DNA of 51,887 nt from Candidatus Tayloriibacteriota bacterium (GTDB lineage Bacteria; Patescibacteriota; Minisyncoccia; Phycocordibacterales; PALSA-1337), in contig CAIMDI010000017.1 in assembly GCA_903839695.1 (NCBI GenBank), positions 1-51,887 of the forward strand, given 5' to 3'. How positions within the stretch are numbered: position 1 is the first letter of the stretch; the number at the start of each line of letters is the position of its first letter. The notes below the pieces were generated by a model. It was not told where the DNA came from and did no database searches. It saw only the letters and a list, made by a program, of their open reading frames with translations. The position numbers and the translations under genes were made by a program. Below, piece by piece: positions 16,387 to 25,793 of the stretch.

Positions 16387-17259
16387 GTGAAGTATCCAAA
16401 CACAAAAAATGTGTTCATGATTCTTATCTCAATCATCCTAGTGGGTGGTGCTTTCTTATTTGCTGAGTACAGAAATAAAAATGGCAAGGAAGTATATATA
16501 AAAAATGATGTTTCACTAGAAAAGACCTCAACATCAAGCTTAAAATACTCTGATAATAATACTGATTGGAAAAAAGTTCTATTAACAAACGAAATGTTCG
16601 GTTCAACTACCATAACCGACCTAACAAAAAAAGCGGAGAAATTAGAACAAATCGACTCTGTTAGTAGGCAATTTTTTGCTCAATACATGGAGTTAAGACA
16701 AATGGGTAATTCTGGTGTCAAATTAAGCCAACAAGAACTTATAGATAAAACTATTGGAAATATAACTTTTTCAAGCCCAGTAGACTATACTTTAAATAAA
16801 ATTGTTACAAAAAAAGATTCCACCTTTGACTCCATAAAGAAATATGGTAACGATGTTGGAGACATATTTAATAAATATTCAGTAAAATCTAGAAATGAAG
16901 GCGTTATTGTCAGAGATTATCAATTAAAAGATGACGAGAGCGTTCTAAATGAGCTTGATCCTATTATTAAAAGTTACAAAAATATAATTAATGCCTTATT
17001 AAAATTGGAAACGCCTTTAGAATTAAATAAAATTCATCTTGATATAATAAACTCCACAAATAAATGTCTTTTTATTGCTGAATTATTTAAAAAAGCTGCG
17101 GTAGATCCATTATCAGGATTACAAGCAGCTTCTCAATATAAAACTGTATCTTCCGGCCTTTTTTCATCAGTTGTTGCGCTTAAAACATATCTATTATCAC
17201 AAAATATTAAATATCTTCCGAATGAAGGGGGTTATATATTTACAAAACAACAAATATGA
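16387..17259 (+). CDS. Membrane-anchored protein, first gene of the T4SS-like cluster
   Basis: 290 residues starting at GTG. An N-terminal transmembrane helix (VFMILISIILVGGAFLFA, about 10-27) is followed by an extracytoplasmic, mostly helical domain. TAATAC at 16375-16380 is a plausible -10, placing transcription at the GTG. The stop overlaps the next start (ATGA), so the two are translationally coupled. No family is recognised. By context it is an accessory envelope protein of the secretion-like apparatus. Confidence 0.7.
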   Translation: MKYPNTKNVFMILISIILVGGAFLFAEYRNKNGKEVYIKNDVSLEKTSTSSLKYSDNNTDWKKVLLTNEMFGSTTITDLTKKAEKLEQIDSVSRQFFAQYMELRQMGNSGVKLSQQELIDKTIGNITFSSPVDYTLNKIVTKKDSTFDSIKKYGNDVGDIFNKYSVKSRNEGVIVRDYQLKDDESVLNELDPIIKSYKNIINALLKLETPLELNKIHLDIINSTNKCLFIAELFKKAAVDPLSGLQAASQYKTVSSGLFSSVVALKTYLLSQNIKYLPNEGGYIFTKQQI

Positions 17260-18881
17260 AAAAAATAATCTCTTTTACACTTATATTGTCAATAATTTTT
17301 AGTTATTTAACCTTTCCAGTAAACAAAGCTAATGCCACCATGGTTACAGACCTTGGAAATATATTTCAGAGTACAATATCTGCAATTAGTAATGTAGCTC
17401 AAGAAGCCTTAGATCTTTCTGATAATTATAAAGAAATGGTTCTGGATCCAATGGTTAATGGTTTAGCGAAAATGATAGTTCAACAAATCACAGCTAGTAT
17501 AGTGCAATGGATAAACTCTGGTTTTGAGGGAAGTCCATCATTTATGCAAGATCCTGGTTCATTTTTTCTTGATATAGCTGATCAAGCAACGGGCCGATTT
17601 ATAACAGGAGATATACTAAAAAGCATGTGTTCTCCTTTTAGTATAAACATCAAACTTGCACTTCTTCTTACATATCGTCCACGCACACTTAAGAGATATA
17701 CTTGTACAATAGGAACTATAATAAAAAATAGTAAAAATGCAATAAAAAATGCGTCTATAAATGGTTTTACGGCAGGAGATTTTAAACAAGGAGGTTGGCC
17801 AGCGTTTGTTTCTCTAACGACAGAACCACAAAATAATATATATGGGTCTTATCTACAAGCAAAATACGATTTAGCTGTTCAAATAGCTGATCAAAAAGAC
17901 AAGAAAAATGATGAAATAAATCGAGGAAGAGGTTTTCTATCTTGGAGGGATCCAAAATGTAAAAAAGAAATAGCTGCTGCTAAAAAGATAGAGGCTCAAA
18001 ATAATTCAGCTGTTTATGATCCAAAAACAGATACTTACATAAACAATCCATCAGGATCGATAAGTAGTACAGGAGGGGAAGTTACCTCTAAGGCATCCAT
18101 GAGTCCTGATGATTGCCCGATACAAACACCTGGATCTGTTATTGCTGGTGCATTAGACAAACAACTTGGTTCCGGAACAGATCAACTTAACCTTGCTGAT
18201 GAGTTTGGTGAAATCGTTAATGCATTATTCGCTCAACTTGTTTCAGTGGTAATTGGAGGCTCAGGACTTGGTGGTTCATCTCAAAGAAATTCATCAGGTA
18301 ATTCATATATAAGTACCATGAACGAAGATCTTGGTAGAGGGGCTACTGAACTTAATGGTCAGAAGAAATCATTAATAGATGCTGTTAAATTATCAAAAAC
18401 TAAAACAATTATCTACAGAAACTTTAGGGAGGAAGCATTCCAAGTGGTAGCAAATGTTATAAAGGAATATAATTCAGTAAAGAGTTGTTATTCAGAAAAA
18501 ATAAATGCAAACCCAAATACACTAACACAGGCACAAATAAGTGTAGCGCAATCAAGAATAGGAGAGGTGACTTCTATACTTTCTGATGAAATAAATACAA
18601 CAGCTGCCAAATTACTTGATTTAGTAAAAGACGCTGATGAAAGATTAAATAAACTTAAAGACATAGAGTCTACGGCATCTTCATCAACATCGCTAATAGA
18701 CATCAGTACACCTATATCAAATTATAATAGCATGCTTCAAAGTGGTGAATTAATTAATACTATTAACACAAACAATGCAGAAGCCGATTTAACAAATATA
18801 AAAACTATCTATGAGGGCAAATCTAGTGATGCAAAAAGAAAACTTCAAACATGCCAGATATTCCCAGCTGGTATATATTAA
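17256..18881 (+). CDS. Secreted protein of unknown function in the T4SS-like cluster
   Basis: 541 residues with a clear signal peptide (IISFTLILSIIFSYLTFPV, cleavage likely after NKANA). The mature part is helical with conserved-looking Cys residues (CSPFSINIK, YTCTIGTI, PKCKKEI, DDCPIQTP, SCYSEKI, TCQIFPAG), which could form disulfides. A Gly/Ser-rich central linker lies at about 330-350, and a C-terminal coiled-coil-like region at about 430-520. I do not recognise the family. Position directly before the VirB6-like membrane protein suggests a periplasmic or surface component of the same machine. Confidence 0.75.
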   Translation: MKKIISFTLILSIIFSYLTFPVNKANATMVTDLGNIFQSTISAISNVAQEALDLSDNYKEMVLDPMVNGLAKMIVQQITASIVQWINSGFEGSPSFMQDPGSFFLDIADQATGRFITGDILKSMCSPFSINIKLALLLTYRPRTLKRYTCTIGTIIKNSKNAIKNASINGFTAGDFKQGGWPAFVSLTTEPQNNIYGSYLQAKYDLAVQIADQKDKKNDEINRGRGFLSWRDPKCKKEIAAAKKIEAQNNSAVYDPKTDTYINNPSGSISSTGGEVTSKASMSPDDCPIQTPGSVIAGALDKQLGSGTDQLNLADEFGEIVNALFAQLVSVVIGGSGLGGSSQRNSSGNSYISTMNEDLGRGATELNGQKKSLIDAVKLSKTKTIIYRNFREEAFQVVANVIKEYNSVKSCYSEKINANPNTLTQAQISVAQSRIGEVTSILSDEINTTAAKLLDLVKDADERLNKLKDIESTASSSTSLIDISTPISNYNSMLQSGELINTINTNNAEADLTNIKTIYEGKSSDAKRKLQTCQIFPAGIY

Positions 18882-18887
18882 AAACAA

Positions 18888-20702
18888 ATGAAGAAAAAAT
18901 ACATTACAATTTTTCTTACAATCACACTGATAATAGTCGGTTTTGCATTGATACCAAATAAGGCTGATGCTGCTTGTATAAGTTTTACGTATTTTCATCC
19001 AACAGAATGCGCTAGTGAAATTGCTGCTGTTGTCGGTAATCTTGTATTGTCGATTTTTGGAACTGTTGTCACGTTCACCGGTGCATTACTTAATTTTTCA
19101 ATTAAATTAACACTTAATATAGGTGAAATTTATAATGCTACACCAGCCATAAGAAATGTGTGGATTATTATTAGAAATATTTCAAGTATATTAATAATAT
19201 TCTTTTTACTTTACTCCTCTATTAAAACTATTATTGGTTCATCAGGTAATGATACGAAAAGTTTAATTGGAAAAATAATTATGGCTGGTTTATTAATAAA
19301 TTTTAGTCTATTCTTTACAAAAACAGCCATAGACGCATCAAATCTTATTTCAATGCAATTCTATAGAGCAATAACAACTGATTCAACTGATTCAGCAACC
19401 TGGAGATCAAGTCTGGATGGTGGACTATCTGATGTTTTTATGGGTAGTTTGAAAATTCAAAAAATATACCATCCGCTGGACGCTGAAATCGCAAAAGTTA
19501 ACAATATAACTACTGAGCCCACCCTAGTTTTCTCTATAATAGTAGCGACCTACTGTGGTATTGCGCTAATGCTTTTTGCATCAATAAGTTTTCTAGGTGC
19601 AGCTATTGCCATTTCCATAAGAACGGGTATGTTATTACTGCTCATGATATTCTCACCATTATATTTTATGGGGGCAATATTTCCTAAAATCAAAAGTGAA
19701 GTGTCGGACACATGGCTTAAGAATCTTAAGAGTCAATTGTTATTCATGCCTTTATATCTTCTGCTGTTGTATGTGGCATTGTCTATAATTAGCGATCCTA
19801 AATTTTTGTCTTTTGTAAATGCTCCGTTAGCTAATGGACCACAACAAAGTCAGATGCAGATATTAATAGGGGTAGTTATTCAATACATGATTGCTATTTT
19901 ATTCATTAACTTTCCACTATTTGCTGCAATAAAATTTGGAGCAATGGGAGCAGGATTTGCAGAAAACATGACGAAGTCATTGAAACAGAGAATATATAGT
20001 CAGCCAAAAGCATTGTGGACAAATACAGGTGGTAGATTTGCAAGTAAAATTGCAGAGAGTGAAAGATTAAAAAATTATGCTTCAAAATCAGTAATTGGTG
20101 AAATGGCATTAAAAGGTGTTCGTGGCCAAGCAGTAGACTACAACAAAAAACTAGAAGAACAAGTATCTGCACGAACAAAGTTTGGAGAGTCACTAGGACA
20201 TGACCGCGGCCAAATGAATATAGCGCAAGGCGAATTAAGAAAACTAAATTCCGATCTCGTACAAGCACAAGCGAAAGGAGAACCAACAGACGAACTCAAG
20301 AAAAAAATAGGTCAGGCCAAGAAAGCTATAACAAAACTAGAAGATCGCCGAAAGATTGACTACGCAACAAAGACCAACACCAGGTCAGTTGATACACTGT
20401 ATTCAATGGTTGCTAGAAAAGACAAGGTTGCAGCAGCAAAACTTAAAATACCGATAGAAGAGGCCAAGTTATCACGCCACAAAGATGATCTAAAATCAAC
20501 AAAGGATGAGATTAAGCAACTTCAACAAGCAATCACTAATAATCCAAAAGAAACTGGAAATAAAACCATAACTGGAGTAAATGGCTTAGCAACAGCAACA
20601 CAAGAAACAAGATATAAGCAACTATTAGATGACCAGGTGACACATACAAACGACATAAATACGCAGGAGGCTTTATTAGATAACTTAAAATTAATTAATT
20701 AA
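18888..20702 (+). CDS. VirB6/TrbL-like polytopic membrane protein
   Basis: 604 residues. After a signal-like first segment (IFLTITLIIVGFALIPN) there are about six to seven hydrophobic helices up to about residue 360 (for example VVTFTGALLNFSIKLTL, ISSILIIFFLLYSS, VIQYMIAILFINFPLFAA). The remaining 240 residues are a hydrophilic, Lys/Glu/Gln-rich, coiled-coil-like cytoplasmic tail. This topology, with several TMs then a long polar tail, directly before PrgI and VirB4-like genes, fits the VirB6/TrbL channel component of type IV secretion systems. Sequence identity is too weak by eye for a firmer call. Confidence 0.6.
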   Translation: MKKKYITIFLTITLIIVGFALIPNKADAACISFTYFHPTECASEIAAVVGNLVLSIFGTVVTFTGALLNFSIKLTLNIGEIYNATPAIRNVWIIIRNISSILIIFFLLYSSIKTIIGSSGNDTKSLIGKIIMAGLLINFSLFFTKTAIDASNLISMQFYRAITTDSTDSATWRSSLDGGLSDVFMGSLKIQKIYHPLDAEIAKVNNITTEPTLVFSIIVATYCGIALMLFASISFLGAAIAISIRTGMLLLLMIFSPLYFMGAIFPKIKSEVSDTWLKNLKSQLLFMPLYLLLLYVALSIISDPKFLSFVNAPLANGPQQSQMQILIGVVIQYMIAILFINFPLFAAIKFGAMGAGFAENMTKSLKQRIYSQPKALWTNTGGRFASKIAESERLKNYASKSVIGEMALKGVRGQAVDYNKKLEEQVSARTKFGESLGHDRGQMNIAQGELRKLNSDLVQAQAKGEPTDELKKKIGQAKKAITKLEDRRKIDYATKTNTRSVDTLYSMVARKDKVAAAKLKIPIEEAKLSRHKDDLKSTKDEIKQLQQAITNNPKETGNKTITGVNGLATATQETRYKQLLDDQVTHTNDINTQEALLDNLKLIN

Positions 20703-20703
20703 C

Positions 20704-21345
20704 ATGGACTATGATAATAATATATTAGATGAAAAAATGCGATCTTTGCCAGAAGACCTCCAGTCAGCAATGAATTCTGTTGATTTGATAAATAATATTA
20801 AAGAAATAGCAAATTCTTACTCATTGAATATTGATCAAACTGGTCAACTGGAAGACGTCATAAGCTCAACAATATTAGGATTAACAAAATCTGAAAACTT
20901 TGTGAGTGAATTAGTTAAAAAAGCTGAAATAAAATCAGAAATTGCTATGCAAATAGCTAAGGATGTAAATAAAAGAATTTTTGACAGTGTTCGTGATTCA
21001 CTTAGAAAAATCCAATCTCAAGCTGAATCTGAAAGTCAAAACCAAACACCTGTTGAAGAAGAGGTTGCCGCTGTAGAGCCAACCTTAAACAAAGAGGAAA
21101 CTGTTGCATCTATTGAACATGCTGGTGATTTTAAAATAGAAAATACACAACCACAATCCTCATCTCCTCAATACAAAGAAACAGATATAAACAGGGAGGC
21201 ATTACTGAAGGGAATAGAGGATGCTCCTGTTCCTCTTGTTGACCATTTACTAACTACTCCCATAAGTAATGAGAAAGTTGTAGAAGTAAAAGATGTTACG
21301 GACACAAAAGCAGACGCATTAGATCCTTACAGAGAAAAGATATAG
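20704..21345 (+). CDS. Acidic soluble protein of unknown function (T4SS-like cluster)
   Basis: 213 residues with no signal peptide or TM. The first about 110 residues look helical (INNIKEIANSYSLNIDQTGQ) and the rest is Glu/Pro/Ser/Gln-rich and probably disordered. It starts one base after the stop of the VirB6-like gene, so coupling is likely. A PAPVPLVDHLLTTP-like tail motif (DAPVPLVDHLLTTP) resembles short linear peptides, but I know of no partner. Function unknown. Confidence 0.65.
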   Translation: MDYDNNILDEKMRSLPEDLQSAMNSVDLINNIKEIANSYSLNIDQTGQLEDVISSTILGLTKSENFVSELVKKAEIKSEIAMQIAKDVNKRIFDSVRDSLRKIQSQAESESQNQTPVEEEVAAVEPTLNKEETVASIEHAGDFKIENTQPQSSSPQYKETDINREALLKGIEDAPVPLVDHLLTTPISNEKVVEVKDVTDTKADALDPYREKI

Positions 21346-21352
21346 ATAAGTG

Positions 21353-21361
21353 TGTTAAAAT
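21353..21361 (+). promoter_or_regulatory. Internal extended -10 promoter before PrgI (TGTTAAAAT)
   Basis: TGT + TAAAAT with 6 bases to ATG 21368. It would give the PrgI-TraC-VirB4 block its own leaderless transcript. Confidence 0.5.
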
Positions 21362-21367
21362 ATAATA

Positions 21368-21796
21368 ATGCAATACCAAGTTCCACAATTCATAGAAGTT
21401 GAGGACAAGATATTTGGACAATTAACGTTCAAGCAATTTATCTATATTGCGGGAGGAGCAGGATTATCTTTTCTTATTTACAAAACTCTTTCTTCTCTTT
21501 TATTATCCGCAATTCCTATATTGTTAGTAATGGGATTTTCATTGGCATTGGCTTGGGGTAAACTTTACAAACGCTTTCCTCTTATACAAGTCCTTGAGTG
21601 GGCATTCAAATACGTGACATCTGCAAAATTATATATATGGAAAAAGGTGGACAGAGTACCCACAGATAATCCCATACAAGAAGCTAAACAATATGCTTCA
21701 ATAATGGTTCCTAAAATATCAGATAGTAAATTAAAAGATTTAACATGGAGTTTAGATATCAAGGAAAGCATGTATACAAACAAGAATCAAAAATAA
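21368..21796 (+). CDS. PrgI-family (VirB3-like) membrane protein
   Basis: 142 residues. The N-terminus QYQVPQFIEVEDKIFGQLTF is the PrgI family opening, followed by two closely spaced transmembrane helices (IYIAGGAGLSFLIYKTL and LLLSAIPILLVMGFSLALAW). In Gram-positive T4SSs, PrgI is the VirB3 equivalent and sits next to VirB4 in the inner-membrane complex. Here it is followed within 2 bases by a TraC-like gene and then VirB4, the order usual in Patescibacteria. Confidence 0.88.
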   Translation: MQYQVPQFIEVEDKIFGQLTFKQFIYIAGGAGLSFLIYKTLSSLLLSAIPILLVMGFSLALAWGKLYKRFPLIQVLEWAFKYVTSAKLYIWKKVDRVPTDNPIQEAKQYASIMVPKISDSKLKDLTWSLDIKESMYTNKNQK

Positions 21797-21797
21797 T

Positions 21798-22430
21798 ATG
21801 TCTCAGACATCAAAAACAACTCAAGACTTTGTACCAATACAGGAAATACGAGATGGTATTGTAGTACTTAAAGATGGATCCTTAAGGTCTCTAGTTTTGG
21901 CTTCATCATTAAACTTTGCTTTAAAATCATCAGACGAACAAGGCGCTATTATTTCACAATTCCAAAATTTCTTGAATTCATTAGATTTTGCTGTACAGAT
22001 TTTTATTCAATCAAAAAGACTAGATATTAGGCCGTATATTGCACTTCTTGAAGAAAGATACAAAGAACAGGTCACAGAATTAATGAAAATACAAACAAGG
22101 GAATATATTGAATTCATTAAAACTTTTGTTGATAATTCTAGTATAATGACAAAGAGTTTTTTCATAGTAATACCATATAGCCCGGCATCAATATCAAGTA
22201 CAAAAAATCCGATTAGTAATTATATGCGGAGGGATGAGTCAGAAAAAGTACTTGCAAATGAGCAATTTGAAGAATATAGAAGTCAGCTAGAACAGAGAAC
22301 TGGTGTTGTAGAGCAGGGATTAGTGCGTTGTGGTATAAGAGTTGCAGAACTTGGTACTGAGGAGGTTGTTGAATTGTATTATAAAATATTTAATCCAGGA
22401 GAAACTGAGAAACCAATTCAAATTAATTAA
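21798..22430 (+). CDS. TraC-like domain protein
   Basis: 210 residues without TM. The first half (DFVPIQEIRDGIVVLKDGSL, then FALKSSDEQGAIISQFQNFL and VQIFIQSKRLDI) matches the N-terminal non-ATPase domain found at the start of TraC/VirB4 proteins. No Walker motifs are present. It probably forms a separate partner of the VirB4-like ATPase encoded 9 bases downstream, as if the N-terminal domain had been split off or duplicated. Confidence 0.75.
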   Translation: MSQTSKTTQDFVPIQEIRDGIVVLKDGSLRSLVLASSLNFALKSSDEQGAIISQFQNFLNSLDFAVQIFIQSKRLDIRPYIALLEERYKEQVTELMKIQTREYIEFIKTFVDNSSIMTKSFFIVIPYSPASISSTKNPISNYMRRDESEKVLANEQFEEYRSQLEQRTGVVEQGLVRCGIRVAELGTEEVVELYYKIFNPGETEKPIQIN

Positions 22431-22438
22431 AGAAAAAA

Positions 22439-24265
22439 ATGAGTATATTTTCAAATTTATTTAAAAAGAAAGAAGCATCACCAATAGTATCCTTAATGCC
22501 TCAAGAAATATATGAGGCCGGTATTCTTGAATTAAAGGATGTTATTGCTCCTTCTGCATTAAAAATAACACCAAAAGAAATCAATCTTGGAGAAAAGGTT
22601 GCCAGAACTTTCTTTGTCATTTCATATCCTAGATTTTTAACTGATAGTTGGTTTGCGCCTATAATAAATTTAGATAAAATTTTTAATATTTCTATATTTA
22701 TACATCCTATAGATACAGCAAAAATCTTGAGACATTTTCAAAAGAAAGTAGCTGAAGTCCAAAGCCAAATATCAACAAGAGAGGACAAGGGCCTAGTCCG
22801 TGACCCGATGCTCGATACAGCATACCAAGACTTAGAAGCCTTGAGAGACAACCTGATGCAGGCACAAGAAAAACTTTTTGATGTTGGAGTTTACATTACA
22901 ATTTTTGGTGACAATACTGCTGATTTAGACAAAATGGAATCTGAAATAAAATCAATACTTGAATCCAAACTAATATACGTAAAACCAGCATTATTCCAAC
23001 AGGAAAGTGGTTACAAAAGTGTTTTGCCTATAGGTGATGATCAATTAATGGTCCATTCTAAGCTTAATTCTTCTCCACTCTCAAGCCTATTTCCTTTTGT
23101 GTCTTTTGACCTTACCTCTAATAAAGGGATACTGTACGGCATAAATAGACACAATTCCTCTCTTGTTCTGTTTGATAGATACGATTTGGAAAACTACAAT
23201 TCTGTGACATTCGCCAAGGCGGGTTCTGGAAAATCTTATTGTACAAAATTAGAAATACTTAGGACATTAATGTTTGAAACTGAAGTTATTGTTATTGACC
23301 CAGAAAAAGAATACGAGTACATGGCTGAAGCGACAGGAGGTAAATATTTCAATATTTCACTAAATTCTGAACATCATATAAATCCATTTGACCTACCCAT
23401 ACCTGGTCCAGATGAATCTGCAGCTGATATATTACGTTCCAACATTATAAATCTCGTTGGATTATTTAGAATAATGCTTGGTGGACTATCTCAAGAAGAA
23501 GATGCAATTATCGACAGGGCAATAACCGAAACATATGCATTAAAAGATATTTCTGCAGAATCTGATTTTAGAAATGTTGAACCACCACTTCTTTCTGACT
23601 TTGAACTCGTCCTTGCTGGAATGGAGGGTGCAGAATCACTTGTTGAAAGATTAACAAAATATACAAAAGGAACATGGTCTGGATTCATAAACCGCCCATC
23701 AAACGTTGATATAAACAAAAAATTCGTAGTATTTTCATTAAGAGACATGGAAGATGAATTAAAACCTGTAGCAATGTATATAGTTACACATTATATATGG
23801 AATGCTATTAGAAAAAATCTTAAAAAGAGACTGTTGGTTATAGATGAGGCTTGGTGGATGATGAAATCAGAGGATACGGCCTCATTCCTACTTGGTTTAG
23901 CCAAAAGAGGTAGAAAATACTATCTCGGTTTAGCTACAATAACCCAAGACGTCGACGATTTTCTAAAATCTCCTTATGGTTTACCGATTATTACAAACTC
24001 TTCAATTCAAATTCTCCTTAAACAATCTCCATCTTCTATAGATAATGTACAAAAAACATTCAACTTAACAGATGAGGAAAAATATCTTCTATTAGAATCA
24101 GATGTAGGAGAAGGTATATTCTTTGTGGGATTAAAACACGTAGCCTTGAAAGTTATAGCTTCGTATACAGAAGATCAAATCATAACCACAAACCCTGCCC
24201 AAGTTCTTTCAATAAGAAAAGCAAAAATGGACCTAGACGCGTCCCAGCAGGGAGGTGTACAATAA
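22439..24265 (+). CDS. VirB4/TraC-family secretion ATPase
   Basis: 608 residues. The N-terminal about 240 form the VirB4/TrbE-type domain. The C-terminal motor shows Walker A FAKAGSGKSYCTKLEIL near 258, VIVIDPEKEYEYMAEATGG, INPFDLP, Walker B LLVIDEAWWMM near 465, and a TITQDVDDFL region. This is the energising ATPase of T4SSs and related conjugation or pilus machines, acting at the inner face of the membrane. No VirB11 or VirD4 lies in the window. A separate PilB-type ATPase at 40235-41905 belongs to the type IV pilus family. Confidence 0.92.
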   Translation: MSIFSNLFKKKEASPIVSLMPQEIYEAGILELKDVIAPSALKITPKEINLGEKVARTFFVISYPRFLTDSWFAPIINLDKIFNISIFIHPIDTAKILRHFQKKVAEVQSQISTREDKGLVRDPMLDTAYQDLEALRDNLMQAQEKLFDVGVYITIFGDNTADLDKMESEIKSILESKLIYVKPALFQQESGYKSVLPIGDDQLMVHSKLNSSPLSSLFPFVSFDLTSNKGILYGINRHNSSLVLFDRYDLENYNSVTFAKAGSGKSYCTKLEILRTLMFETEVIVIDPEKEYEYMAEATGGKYFNISLNSEHHINPFDLPIPGPDESAADILRSNIINLVGLFRIMLGGLSQEEDAIIDRAITETYALKDISAESDFRNVEPPLLSDFELVLAGMEGAESLVERLTKYTKGTWSGFINRPSNVDINKKFVVFSLRDMEDELKPVAMYIVTHYIWNAIRKNLKKRLLVIDEAWWMMKSEDTASFLLGLAKRGRKYYLGLATITQDVDDFLKSPYGLPIITNSSIQILLKQSPSSIDNVQKTFNLTDEEKYLLLESDVGEGIFFVGLKHVALKVIASYTEDQIITTNPAQVLSIRKAKMDLDASQQGGVQ

Positions 24266-24272
24266 AACAACA

Positions 24273-24725
24273 ATGGGTGAAAAACCAAAATACAGACTAA
24301 GCACTAGCACATCAATAATACTGGTGATATTTGCTACAATAGCAGACTTAATTTCACTTATCCCTTTTGCAGGTGATATTGTAGGCTGGCTATTTTGGTC
24401 AATAATGGCTGTGGTATTTTGGAAACTTGGACTGGGATTAATAAACTACAGGAGATTTTTACCATTAATCATGTCTACTGTCGCAGAATTTATACCATTT
24501 ATACAAGAATTCCCTACTATTATGGCAGGAATGATAGCTGTAATAATACTTAGCAGAATCGAAGATAAAACAGGTATTAAAATGTTACCATCAAAAGGAA
24601 AGGGTGGTGTTAGAATGCCACAAAAAACAAGAGAGCCTGTAAATTTACAAGAGGGGGTGAGACAACCCAGAACACCGATTAGAGAATTAGAATTGGAGGC
24701 GGTAAAAGACAGCAAATCTGCATAA
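24273..24725 (+). CDS. Small membrane protein of the T4SS-like cluster
   Basis: About 150 residues from ATG 24273 (a GTG at 24255 would overlap the VirB4 stop). Two or three hydrophobic helices (IILVIFATIADLISLIPFAG, DIVGWLFWSIMAVVFWKLGL, FPTIMAGMIAVIILSRI) are followed by a basic, Pro-rich cytoplasmic tail. Family unknown. Its place directly after the ATPase gene points to an inner-membrane accessory subunit. Confidence 0.7.
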   Translation: MGEKPKYRLSTSTSIILVIFATIADLISLIPFAGDIVGWLFWSIMAVVFWKLGLGLINYRRFLPLIMSTVAEFIPFIQEFPTIMAGMIAVIILSRIEDKTGIKMLPSKGKGGVRMPQKTREPVNLQEGVRQPRTPIRELELEAVKDSKSA

Positions 24726-24762
24726 GTGGGGAAATGTATTAAGCGTATTGTTATAAAAAATA

Positions 24763-24771
24763 TGTTAAAAT
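24763..24771 (+). promoter_or_regulatory. Extended -10 promoter (TGTTAAAAT)
   Basis: Same sequence as the PrgI box, with 7 bases to ATG 24779. Confidence 0.5.
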
Positions 24772-24778
24772 AAGTTAA

Positions 24779-25774
24779 ATGAAAAAGATCTCAATAATAA
24801 TTTCAATATTTACTTTTCTTTTATTCTCAGCATATGCAAATGCTCAAATGCAAACATCAATTGATGGGGTAAATATTTCTTCTTTTCCAGACTTTCCAGC
24901 TGAAGGAACAAATGTGTCAATCTCAATTGAAAGTTATTTAATTGACCTAGATTCTGCGTCTATAGTTTGGATGGTTAATGAAAAAACAAAAGCTCATGGT
25001 GTGGGAATGAAAGAATTTCAAGTACCAGCTCCAAAAATAGGAAGTATTTTAAATGTGAAAGCTATTATAAAAGCGAGCAATGGTAGAGAAGTAATTAAAA
25101 CAACAGCAATAAAATCTGGAACAGTTGAAATCATTTGGGAAAGCAAGGGTTACTACCCACCATTTTTTAAAGGAAAAAACTTATTTTCATATCAAAACAC
25201 TATACACCTGGTAGCCTTTCCGCACCTAGCATCAACAGTTTCAAACGAAATAAACCCAAAAAACATAATATATAAATGGAAGCTTGGTGGAAAGTACATA
25301 GAAAATGGAAGCGGGCAGGGTAGGCAAAGTATTGATATACAAGGAGATTTGCTTCCTAAAAATCTTGAAATTTCTGTAGAGGCATACTCACAAGATCAGA
25401 AAGAATTTGCAATGGGCTCGATTGAGATTTCTCCAACCGAACCGTCAATTGTTTTTTATGAAATGAATCCTCTTTATGGAATAATGTACAATAAGGCTAT
25501 ATATGATAGTTTTTCTTTATATAAAACAGAAGTAAGTTTAATCGCAAGTCCATATGGATTTAATTCAAACAAAAAGGGCGACAATCTTGAATACACATGG
25601 TCAATAAACGATGTAGAACAACCAGATTTATCAAAAAATCAGAGTATTACCCTAAAGAGAGACGTCAAAATAACAGGAGTTTCAAATATAAATTTGGTTA
25701 TTACTAATGCCCAAGAGATTATGCAGAGGGCTATTTCTTCATTAAGTGTAGATTATAGAGAAGATGTACAATAA
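24779..25774 (+). CDS. Secreted protein with Ig/PKD-like repeats
   Basis: 331 residues with a signal peptide (IIISIFTFLLFSAYANAQ). The mature protein is all-beta in appearance, with recurring YxWxxxG/xVE elements such as IIYKWKLGGKYIENGSGQG and LEYTWSINDVEQPDLSKN. These are typical of PKD or Ig-like folds in surface proteins. It precedes the pilin-like gene and may be a surface or periplasmic structural component. No enzymatic motif is seen. Confidence 0.65.
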   Translation: MKKISIIISIFTFLLFSAYANAQMQTSIDGVNISSFPDFPAEGTNVSISIESYLIDLDSASIVWMVNEKTKAHGVGMKEFQVPAPKIGSILNVKAIIKASNGREVIKTTAIKSGTVEIIWESKGYYPPFFKGKNLFSYQNTIHLVAFPHLASTVSNEINPKNIIYKWKLGGKYIENGSGQGRQSIDIQGDLLPKNLEISVEAYSQDQKEFAMGSIEISPTEPSIVFYEMNPLYGIMYNKAIYDSFSLYKTEVSLIASPYGFNSNKKGDNLEYTWSINDVEQPDLSKNQSITLKRDVKITGVSNINLVITNAQEIMQRAISSLSVDYREDVQ

Positions 25775-25793
25775 AATAATAACAAAGAATAAC

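Noticed and set aside
17256-17259. Recoding of TGA as glycine (code 25)
   Set aside because: TGA ends several genes exactly at expected family ends (rsmA, amidase), and reading through would run into the next genes.
24258-25780. Repeated GTACAATAAAA at the ends of two genes (24258 and 25766) as a shared regulatory element
   Set aside because: Both are just the codons for a terminal Val-Gln plus stop in an AT-rich context; chance is sufficient.
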